Source: Phoronis australis (taxonomy: Eukaryota; Phoronida; Phoronidae). From it: a stretch of DNA of 64,000 bases. Below the pieces are notes generated by a model. It ran no database searches. It was given only the letters and a program-made list of their open reading frames with translations, and was not told the origin of the DNA. The DNA is taken from assembly GCA_002633005.1 (NCBI GenBank), contig NMRA01000403.1, positions 58,888 through 122,887 on the forward strand, in the 5' to 3' direction. The translations under genes were made by a program, and so were the position numbers. Shown one piece after another: positions 37,542 to 49,200 of this stretch (position 1 is the first letter of the stretch; each line of letters opens with the position of its first letter).

Positions 37542-38030
37542 CGTCATGAGCGCCAGCTCATTCGCGATACCTGTGAAAAGGAAATGGCTCGTGAAAATCT
37601 TATCTTAAATCAACAGGTAGAATTGGAAAGGCTTAAAAATGCTGGAATCGAAACTGGTTCAGCAACCGCGAAAACCATGTCCAGAGGGGTTAAAAATTAC
37701 CGTGTTTTGATGAGAATCGTGACAACATGGATTCATACCTCTCACGGTTTGAGAAGTATGCAGCCACAAATGGCTGGAGCTAAGAAGAGATGGTTATTAA
37801 GACGAGTGTCCATCAAGGGAAGGCACTTGATACTCCAGTGAGGATGTCAAATGAGGATGTAGACAACTAAAATTAAAGAAGTTTTGTTGAAAAGTAATGT
37901 ATTGACCGAAGACGGTTGTAGGAAAAGGTTTTTCAATCTTCTATTGAAAAAGACGAAACGGCCGCTCAATTCATAGCTTGCTTATCCATGACATTCGACC
38001 GCTGGAGTGTGAAATGGCCCATGAATCATA
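37542..38030 (+). pseudogene. LTR-retrotransposon gag remnant (gypsy-like)
   Basis: A charged helical stretch (RQLIRDTCEKEMARENLIL) is followed in another frame by MDSYLSRFEKYAATNGW, a capsid-like helix pair typical of gypsy-type gag proteins. KGKALDTPVRMS-like, TEDGCRKRF and AAQFIACLSMTFDRW segments then follow in yet other frames. At least three frameshifts or stops separate them. No protease, RT or LTR is seen, so it is an isolated fragment. It could be mistaken for a coiled-coil exon of the upstream gene. Confidence 0.7.
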
Positions 38031-38317
38031 ACGACTGAGGGAATCTGTCCTAACATTGCTCTCACCTTTAATGCATTCCACTCTGAAGCAAAACGGTTGC
38101 AAGGACATGGCCCACCTCAATCCTCTGATTAGTAATTAATTTGGCTTTGTGCAAATGCAACAGTGAGTGATGGTTTGTATTAGAAACACATTCTTTCCCA
38201 TAAAGGTAGACTCTAACCTTACCGATTGCCATACACTCACATTCCATAACTTAATATCTCTGTTCGCGTCACTTAATAACTTTTTACTAGCATGAAGTGA
38301 TTTACCTAAAGTTTTAA

Positions 38318-38890
38318 AATGACGCCAAGTGCTGTCAACTACAAAATTTTTGATGGTTTGGTAGTCTTCATTTCTCCTGTGGCCAGTGGGCCTTATTTAT
38401 GGAACACCCTCCATTCTTATGCTAAATCGGCATCATCCTTGATAAGCTTTAAAAAAATTGACATCAATTTAACTCCATGTAGATTTGTTCTGTGTAGCAC
38501 GCCAGACTATTTTTTAATTTCTGTTATTTATACGTTATGTTATGTGTGTATTATGTAGCTGTGTATGTTGTATGTGTAATTGTGTGCATCTGATGTATTT
38601 TATTATTTATTGTCCCTTTTATTAAATATTTATATTTTATTTAATCATGTTGTCTTACTTTTAGTATCTTCTATTATTTTTGTTATTTATTTTGTTTCAT
38701 CAGTCTTTCCATGTTAATTTCTTATTCTTCAATGTTTAAATTATTTAAATCTTGTCTTTCATTTTGTAATTCTGTTAGTTTGTCTTCCTGTCTTTGTATG
38801 TTTTTACTGAGTGCCCTCATGGAAAGCAGTGTGAACTGATGGGGCTACCCGTATTGTAAATATTACAAAAATATTAATAACGCTACATTG
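38318..38890 (+). pseudogene. LINE 3' end (CR1/L2-like)
   Basis: GPYLWNTLHSYAKSASSL followed by SFKK is the conserved LWN-SLP-type C-terminal motif of many CR1/L2-like ORF2 proteins. An AT-rich 3' UTR follows, with TGCCCTCATGGAAAGCAG and GATGGGGCTACCCGTATTG near 38810-38860, typical of these elements. It ends near 38890. Confidence 0.6.
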
Positions 38891-40527
38891 TTTAGGAGTT
38901 AATGCTAATTTTCATTATTCCAGACTGCGGTCACTAATTCTCAACAAAAGACCAACATTGCAATAAAATAGTTCTACCAAACAAAAACAACTTCTGTCCA
39001 GTGTTTCTTTGTCACTGACATAAATTTAGTTAAACTAATTAGCTGAAATGTTATTGATCCCCCAGTGCCGCACAAGTTAAAGTTGCGTGCACGTTGTACA
39101 GTGCATGGCAGGTTACAGTGATTACGTCACACTCACTGTTTTAAAAATAATGTAAAAACGTTTTCACTTTCTACAATCATGAAATAAAATTACACAAACG
39201 CCATCACTTTATTTTGCATTCCCTCAGTCACAACAAAATCATCAACACCACAAATTCAATGTTATCATATTCTTCACAACACAAGAGAACCTTGCAGCAA
39301 GATTCATTAGGGTTTTACTTTATGGCAATAGATGTCACTGCTACATTGTGATTTTGCTCAAACATGACCAGGATTCGTAGCAGGAATGTATTGCCAGGAC
39401 AGCAATAAAAGCCTTCAAAAGAGACCTTTGCTAGTATTCAATTTGTCTCAAGATCAATAAGAAACTTTTTTGCAAAAATTTCCGAAAAAGTTGACGGTCA
39501 TTAATAAATCTCTTATTGAAATTGCCAAAATTATGAAGCACACATTTTGGTGTACATATTTTGGAAACTTACTCCACGGTTACTGCAGAGTGATGTTCCA
39601 AAAGGTAATAAGTGCTATAATTCCACTGTCTATAAAGGATTCAAGAAAAAGTGTCACCAGTCAGAAATTACAAGCTAAAGCGAGAATAACAGCAACCTCA
39701 ACAACATCTTAATATTTACTACTAAAATGGAATGATATTGAGAACATTTCGCATTTCATCAAAACTAGAAATAAGCCACAGGTTGGCAATACAGACCAGT
39801 CAAACTGGATAAAGGACGGTTACAATTTAACAGTGGACAGGAGTAGTAAACATTTTAATCTAATTACAACTGAAACATTTTCACAAAGAATCTCACCTAT
39901 TTAAGACAAGTACATTAATTTTGTATTTTAGAATGCTTTTAATTTTCAAGTTTACCAAAGCCACCGTCAAGGTTTTGAGAAAGTGTGCATTCATAACAAC
40001 GTTAAAAGCCAGATGCAAAGGTCATTTTGGAAATTATTTTTTCCCAAAATTGGCGAGATATTATCGTATCGGCCTATCTAATTAAACACAGTGTGTCTAT
40101 ACAGGGTGAAATTTCCAGAAAATACTTTCAGCCAAGGGTGCACATTTAAGAAAATGTGCATCTGATGAACCCTTTTCGATAGGCTGACAACAGAAAGAGG
40201 ACACACAAAAATTAACCAAACTTAATTTTCAAGGTTCCTCTTGGTACATTATTAAGAAGAATGCTTTGAATAGGAAATTTCATTTGAGAACCAGCTAGTT
40301 TCTAAACACCCCGACATGTACTAGGCACTGCTAGCAATACGCCTGGAAGTAAATTCAACTTTTTAGTAACAAAAATGGCAACTAAAAGTAAGCTGGGGAT
40401 AACGAAAGTTTAATATGTGTATTCATAAGAAAAACCTTTATCTGTGGCACCCTGAAGAGTTCTATGTCCATATAGAATCATAAACCCTGGCATTGACGTT
40501 TGAGCTCGTATTTCAAAACAATACGAC
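38891..40527. other. No gene recognised
   Basis: Interval between the LINE remnant and the 3' end of the beta-galactosidase gene. An 80-codon ORF at 39470-39712 shows nothing recognisable. Confidence 0.4.
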
Positions 40528-40533
40528 TTTATT
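40528..40533 (-). promoter_or_regulatory. Candidate polyadenylation signal of the beta-galactosidase-like gene
   Basis: AATAAA on the minus strand, about 125 bp downstream of the stop codon at 40657-40659. Confidence 0.45.
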
Positions 40534-40656
40534 CAAAAATAACAAATACAACTCACTTGTGACAACTCCATTGAGTGCCCTAAAAATTAATAATTAAAAT
40601 CAACAAGCATCTTTATCACGATGTAAAATAACTATACAATTAGCAGTAACTGCTCC

Positions 40657-43600
40657 TTATCCCAGGACTGGTTTGTCCACAAACTTGAGGGTCTTGGCCG
40701 GCTTGTGCAGTTCAAAGACAATAAACTGAAACAAACAGCACAGTGAAAACTTAAATCTCACGCATGCACAACAGATTACAACAGGCTGCCTAAAAAGTAC
40801 TGATACACAAAAAATCAGCTGTTCATTTCTCTTTAATCTTAAGTTGGTATTTCGCTCTGTTTAATTAGTTAAAATGAATTTCAAAATTAAATTAGGTCTT
40901 CCACTCTGATAAAATCAGCCTCATAATCATCCTAACCATGATAAGATTCTATTTCCATTACCAACAACTACACTAAAAACATCAGTGACTCAAGAATACA
41001 CTTCAGAGTTTATTTAGGTTGATAAAACAGTGCAGATGGCATGATGTCATTTGCAGTGCATCAGACGTGTGCAGGGCTCATGGTTAGGCCCATTGCACAA
41101 AACACCTGAGCTAAAGCATGAGAGCCCCATTATGGTTCTTCGTGAAGGAAGTTTTCAAGTGTGCCAGTCTCATTTAAGAAAATAGACAGATTTTTCCATT
41201 TGTTCCCAATGCACAATATGTTGTAGGCATGTAACAGTGCAAGGTTGTTCCTTACCCTATAAAAAGCTGGGCAAGACTCTACCAGGTGTTTAGGGGTTTC
41301 AATGTCAGTACCACACTCAGGACACACTGGGCTCCCCGTATGCCCAGTAATGTGTCTGTGTCGGGCAAGGTTACAGTGGCCCATCAAAATTTGAATGACA
41401 TGTCTTACCTTTTGGTTTGACCAAACCTAAAATTTTATGCATCCTTTAAGACTTGAGTTGGCAATGGAAATGGAATCCTATCACGGTAAGGAATGTTTAC
41501 CAGGCCAATTTATCAGAGTGAAAAGCCCAATTCAAATTTTTGTTTGTTTTCAGCCAGTCAAACAGTGTGAAATGTAGGTTAAATGCATCAGTGTAAAGTA
41601 TGCCGTTAAGCAGTCAACAACATAATCTCACTACCACTTTAGTATGGAGGTATGGAGCACACTGTCAATTCAAGGCAACTACCTGTGTTGATGCAACACT
41701 TGTTAATTCAAAGAAAATTAATCATGTTGTCCCCCCACCCTAATTGTTCATGAAATCATCAACGATTCTTTGATGAGTTAAGTCTGATATTCTTCTGCCT
41801 ACATTTAGTCCACAATAACTCACCTGGTTGGCTCCTGCTTTCAACAACGGACCAGGTATGTACAGGGTCTGCTGCGGACCTTTGTTCCAATACCGGCCCA
41901 AGTTAAAACCATTCAAGAACACAACTCCTTTAGTCCACTCCTACAACAGCATATCATTTCATCTTTAAGTTAATGATCAAACATGTTGAAGAGTTACTGT
42001 GCAAAATAGAATCTAAAAATGCCAGGATTTACCACATTTAAACAGTATGCAACTATGGCGGTCAGCCTAACAAGTGTTTTGACAGTGTATCCTCCATTGA
42101 CAGTATTCCTGATCAACACCCTTACGATTTCCCCTGAATAAACAAGTAGAATGCAGGTGGTAAATATTTGAAGCATAAGAGGAGGCTAATGATTGCGTAA
42201 TTGACATTTTAAATAACAAGGATTTGACGCAATTTGTGCTGATATGGTGAAAATCACAATTACTCTTCTTTGATTAAATCATTAGTTGTCAGCAAGGTAT
42301 TGACATCGAGAAGCATGGTTTCAGAGACATTGAGTTATGGGGAAATGATCATAGTTACACAAGTGAGCTGACTTTTATCGCTTGTAAAATTTTACCCTCT
42401 AGTTCAATTTTCTCTAAGGTGGCCCAGGGAAATATGTTGTAACCTTTCGCAGAAAGTCTACAGAATTTATAGTGAAGTAAAAATATGATGAAAAGATGTT
42501 GAAAATAGCATAAGGTATACTTGTGCCCCAAGAAGGCAGACTGACTAAGAAGGCCAACTGTTTGAATTCAATGGATGATTTGATGACGAAGATTTAGTGC
42601 TCACTAGAAAATGTTTTGCCTGATACCTATCGTGTAGTGAACTGGAGCTACACAATAACATGTTTACTCCGAATTAACCAACTGTTAAGCCAGACAGGTT
42701 CTTACATGTTGCTGAAAAATATCTCTTGGGGCAGAATTTCGCAATAACTTCTTATTTGACAGTCAAATGAAATGTAATACAGCAAAACTGAGTAGCAGTC
42801 GTGATGCTTAACAAAACAAACCCGCATGTCCAAGAATGTATCCGGACCAGGACTGGATGGAATGTTGATCCACGCTTTGTAGACAGCTGGCTCAGATGGT
42901 GCATTCTCCAGTTTAGTGAAAGGCAACCACTTGGCACTGCTAAGCTTTTGAACATAATCGGATTTGAACTCTAGAGAATAGATGGTCCAGTCAGACAGCA
43001 CCTGCCCATCTAGAGTCACTGGCTTGTCAAGACCTGAAAGCAGTATACATAAGCTGATGAATGATTAAAGAAATACCATGAAATTGAATGAAATGCACCC
43101 CAGTATATGCAAATTTTAAATACTTAATCATTTTAATATAGCACGTATATCTATAGCCAACAAATGCAGGATTATTGACAAATTTACTCTTCAACAAATT
43201 AAGCTGCTGAATTCTCAATGAAATTGCTGTCTGCAACTGATTACAGTTAGACACAGTGGCAGTTACTTTACAGACGACCAGGAAACAGTCAACATCAATC
43301 ATAATCATACAAATGGTAAGTATCCAAGCACACGAAATTACAGTTAATAGATGACAAAAACAAAAAATACATCAAAGAACACAATATAGGGGAAAATATC
43401 AAACTTCAACAACTGAAATCACACAGAAGTACAGTCAGAAAGACTAAGCATGGTAGTTGCATGCATTTGTTCTAAAGCCAGCTGGGCAAATGGAAAGGAA
43501 TGCATGCAATCTTGAACACATGGCTCAGTGTAGTAGTGGTTACAAGTCAGAGTAATTCTTGCATTCAACCCAGGTATAATGCCCTAGGTCCATTGATCTT

Positions 43601-46250
43601 AAATGTATAATGATACCGTCAAGTTATTGCATTTCTATGGTGTGAATTAAAGTGGTCACGATTTGAGAACCTAATGTATGCAGCACACAGGTATCAGTGG
43701 TGTAACTGTATAGTTGCACGTTATTGTTAGCATGTATGAGGTGTGATGAGGCTTTTGGGATGTAAGGAATGCCCACCAAATGAGGGTCTAAAGGGTATAA
43801 CAGTGTCAGCGTGCTCAAAGTCTGGACGGTATCTGAAATGTAATGGTGTCTAAAATGTGGGAGTGCCGATACTGCGAGTCTGAGATGTAAGTGAATAAGT
43901 AAGGGTGCGTTCCATGGAGCAATTTTCTTGCAAGAACGACATAAAATCGTGTCCAGAAGGGGAATATTTTATGAGTTGGCTCCAGACCGTACTCGCACAC
44001 AAAAGCCAACGGGCTGTCACTGTCAAGGCTGGAAGGTTGAACTATGCCTAAAATTCACAGTGCACATTCCAAAGCAAAGTTTTCTCTTCGCAAGCCTTGC
44101 ACATTATGTAACGCAGCATGGCTAGAAGGTGTCTGGGGATTGAGAGCAACTAAACAGAGGTGTGTTTCACTCAAGCGTTTGTTACCTTTCCTCTGCTCGT
44201 TCATGACAGCATCTTGGTACATGGCATAGTTAACACGACCCATGTTCTCCACAATAATGTCCAAGGTGTTAACAGGCTGTTGGTGAAGTGGAGTAACACA
44301 AAATGATGTCATGGTGTTAGTATCAAACACACAACACAAGGACTGCACTATAGCAACACAAACATTCAGTAGCCAGGCAAAGGTAAGCTATTTTCCATGC
44401 AATCCAGTCCTTAACTCCTACAAAGCCCGCTCAGTGGATATGTCAAATCTCTGTACACCTTTAAAGGCCACTCATTCTTCCTCAGTGTCAGTTAATTTTG
44501 GATAACATGCAACAAGTTACTACAATGCCAATTGATTTGAAGTTTGTATGTGTCGTAGTCAGGGTAATATGTAAACCAAATGGCTAGTGTTTTGTTATTT
44601 GTAAAACTGGGAAGGGTTCAGTAACGCTAGGACCTCGCTAAAATCTAGCCAAAAGCATGTGCTCTCATTTAAAATGCACAGCAATATCTCGTGTAATCTC
44701 TCCCAGTTTTTCTTTTTAGCGAGGTCGTAGCGCTACTGAACACTACCTTGACTTTACATAAACTGATAGATTGAGAGCCGAATGATTCACCAACTGAATG
44801 ATTGCAATTTTCAAAGAAAAAGCAACAGCTTAGTCCTTAAAAATAATATGGCTTGTTGATGTTTTCTACTTCAAGTTCTTATGTGGACCCCTATGCCCCC
44901 AGCCCCACCTACGGATTGATTGATTGATTGACTTGTCAAATTGGATATGTTAAGTGGATGCCGCCTGCTGATTACATTCAGTTTGATAATAGCTGATTGG
45001 TAGAAAATGTTCACAGCAAGCCATGCATGTCTCGACTGTGAGAAGAGGAGTTTCGTTTTTTAATGTTTATTATGGAAAACAACCGCTAGAAAGCATTACA
45101 TATGGGCACAATGAACCTCACTGCTAGATAAAACAAAAGTTCAAAATGCGCTCTGGCAGTGTATACTGTAGAGAATGAGATACCACTTGAGCAAAACTAT
45201 AAAACACTAAACACCAATGCCTCTACCAAACCCAGAGTGACATAAGACACTACCTTTACGTTGTTGGCTTAAATCTGGATTGCCTTGCCAGGCATAATTA
45301 ACTCGTCCTGTGTTCTCAACAAGAATGTCCAGCACACTGCTCGCCTTGAAAGGGTAAGTAGCGGAAGTTAAAAGCAATTCAGAAAGCAATTCACAAAATT
45401 AATCAAAACACCCTTTCAAGGGGGACCCAGGTATTCATTCCACATGATAGTTAGGGGGAGTCACTGCACATAGAAAATCAAGATCAAAGCAACACTTCAG
45501 CAAATTTGAAACTGGGTACCTGAGAAAATACCCAAAAATGAGACCCTCTTCCCTGTAATCACTACTTCCATTTATCCACCAACAATGATACCAGGAAGCC
45601 GAAACACCCCCCTGACATGGCACCTGAGGGGGCAAAGTACCCACTTGAGACGTCGGCAACTCCTCAGAAAGGCAAGAACCAATCCCTTACACTCACAGGC
45701 ATTTAGAGACACCAGAGGCGAATTGAGTGCAATTTGTCTATGGCGTCTTTAAATACAATGCAACACCAGGGACACCAGAGAAGAATTCTAGAGTACAGTA
45801 TATGCCAAACAGTGATAGACAGGATGCTTCTGAGGCAATGGGCATATTCGGGGAAAGTGTGGTTTGCAAAGAAGGACATCTGACAAGTGCAAACTTACTG
45901 TGTTGTAGTTATGAGTAACCCTTGCATGACTCAAGAACATTTCAGAAATGAATGATGAAATTTAAAGGAAGTTTTCTAATACTACAACGCATTCGCAAAA
46001 TGGTTTTGACAAAATTATAGCTTTTAGGGAACTTAATTAAAAGCAAAACCAAAATGAATGATAAAATTATCATACCATTTTTAAATTTTGAAATTTGATC
46101 AATATTCTCGGTAACGTTTTTGCAATGACTGAAAGAACCTTAATTTATTTTACCGCAAAATTTTGGGAAAAACACATGGTTATTGAACCCAATCAATGGC
46201 AGACTGGTATTAAATCCACAATCTAAGTCTGCTCTATTTCTACTTTCAAA

Positions 46251-46285
<35 letters not shown>

Positions 46286-49200
46286 CGTATGTGCGTGTGC
46301 GCGTGTGTGCGTGTGCATGTTGAATAGATCAGGTTACTCATCAACTTAGTCCACAGTGAAGCATAATGTACTGTGTGCATAGCAGACAATAAGTGCTGAC
46401 CACGTGTTTTTTAAGATATGACATAGAAATATCGATCCATCTCAAGGGTGATATCAGGCCAATATGGCCCGAGACGCCCGACAGATTGGTCCATAATACA
46501 ACTGATACTTTTTTCCTCTGATGTTTCATATCTTTTTAAATTCGGATGTCATTGTCTGCTTTAATGTATTCGCATTGTCTGTCAGGGCTCTACACTTTTA
46601 TCCATCTGATTGGTCAGATTGTGAACAGGGACATTTGACGTCCTTGAGACAAGAATTTAAGTCTGATATTCCACAGCTAGCGTGGTCAACATTTAATCTT
46701 AACAGAAGCTATGATCATACTGCGCTTAAGCCAATCAGAGGACAGAGACACCAGCAATCGCATTAATGGCTCTGCAGCCTTTCATGCAGCTTTATATATC
46801 ATGCTAGCATATCTCATCTTTAAAATCAATCACATGTCTGAATGATACGAATTTGCTGCTAAAATGACAGTAGTTGAGAAGACAGGAAATTAATGTTAAA
46901 TCTCATGTCGTGATAACTAAGTCAAATCGAAGTTGCAAAACAAATAATTCAAGTTTTCCACAATGAATCTATGTCAAAGCAATCGACATTATTTGGTCCA
47001 TTGCTCTACCATGACAAGTCACATACATGGACCAACAAAGGGTTCCATCACAAAACGTGAAGCTTAGCTTTTCGCGTGACTTTTATCAGTCACTTTTCAG
47101 ACGGTATCTCTTATAACCAGCTGTTGGTCTGCTAACACTACTCACCTCTTTGGTTGGTTTCAGTTGGAATGTGGCACCAGCACCATCTTCTACCTTCACT
47201 ACCCCCACCTCCTCATGGTTGTGTAAGATCTAGAACCAACCAACAGATTTTCACACATGCCTGATTACAATCCAGGCAAATTATCCATTACTTTTAATTT
47301 AACTGCTTAAAATCACAAATTTCACATTAAAACACCAAAAAAAAAAAAACAACCAAGTGACATCATTCAACCAGCTGTCAAATTAGAACACCTGCAAACA
47401 CTATCTGAAGCCGTATTAATTAGCTGACCTCCAGGTACCAGCATGCAGCTTGTAACATTGCACTTAACAGTTAGAGGACCACAATCTGTTACTGATCCAT
47501 CTCACAAAGCACGAGACAGAAGGGGAGCAAGTAACAATGGTGCAAACACCAACTGGTAGACCTCCACTCATCCTAGCCATCCAATTGATACCCAAACTGC
47601 ATCACCATGACGCTGAATACACCAGTGGCTACGATACTCACCACAGCTCTGTCGTTGACAGTTCCAGTCAGCACCAGTTTGAAGCCCAGCTTAATTTTGA
47701 TTCTGTAGCAGATAAAGCCGTATCCCTGGCCTCCTCCGTTATTGATGTCCAACATCTCCATAGGCATCACCTTGGACGTCATCACTGCACCCTGTAGAAG
47801 ACAGACACGCTAGCCTTGAAGACATCAAACGTACTTTTAAAAATAATTTACCAGACAATGCCAAACCATGGACTTCACAATAATAATCATACTCTAGTCC
47901 ATCGCCAAACTTTGAGAAACTAAAAAATTAATGTACAAATGGGTGGTTAAATATCCCTTTAATTACGAAAAGAATCCGATTTTATTTCTGGCTCGGCATT
48001 CTCCACAACCTGTTTAGACCAATCACTGCACCAAGTTTCATTGTCATTTCTTAAGCAAATTAGGACATTTTCGATTTTTGGAACCGGTTCAGGGCACTTA
48101 TTTCAAGAATTGGTATACAAACTCCCACATGGACATGGTCTTTTGAATTACGTACATGAATTTTGTAATTTCAATCGCGCTTGAATTTTCTGCTGTGAAG
48201 ACCACTGTGGCTGACTCTGTAGCCACTAGCTATTTAATCAAAATCGAAAACAAGGACATGAAAGCTTAGAGAAAAATGTCAAATAAGGTGACAAACTATT
48301 ACACTTGACCAAGCTTGGTCAAATTTAGCTATAAATAGGTTAGTGCATTTGTGTTAGAATAGTCCTATCTTCATGGGCGGTGCACCATAGCGGGCTGGGG
48401 GAAGGGCTATAGCCCCCAACTTTTTTCAGTGCTGCACCGCCCATGGTATATGAGCGGTGTATCACAGAGGGTGCTGGGGGGCTTTAACCTCCCCAATTTT
48501 TTCAGTGATCTTTAGTGTACAAATGCATGGATGAAGGTAGTCAAGAGGGACCATTAGTCCACAGACGCCCTGGTGCAGAATATGTAATGATTTCTGCTCT
48601 AATACAATTGAGGCTTTAAAAAAGCCTCTAGTCATTAGTGCCACCTAAAGCACAAAAAGTCATCATTGTCAAACTTTGTATTTCTGTTTTTTAAACACAT
48701 TTTTATGCATGAAATAATAAGTGATTTGCTGTGGACGACTTTAGTTGAGTACATGGCAAGCCTGCAGACCTTTTAGCAGATTTGAACGAAACATTGCACT
48801 TAAATTTGGATCTATGGGTGAGCATGTCATCTCACATTTATGACATTCCTTTTGACAATGAAGATATCGACGTTGAACATGGAAACTTGTGACTACTATT
48901 ATTTTAAAATGGAACTTTGAGAGCTGATATTGCTGTTTGGGGGTAAATTAAACATTTGAGACACAGTTCCCTGCTACAGTTTGAACACGAAGTCGCCCAT
49001 ATTGCACGCTTTCTAGGTGTATATTAAATGAAAAATACAAATACTACAGAAATGGTGGCAGCATGGTTGCAAGCAATTGTGTGAGGTAATTTGCCAATTT
49101 GTGAGGTTCTAAAGGTTGAGGATGGACAGTCATAGGGTTATTTACCAATTGATACACTGGACTTCATGAAGGTTGACAGTTACCTCAAATCCACGCTTGT

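Noticed and set aside
37542-37841. Seventh exon of the coiled-coil gene
   Set aside because: The phase does not match exon 6, and the surrounding frames show capsid-like gag segments, so it is a retroelement fragment.
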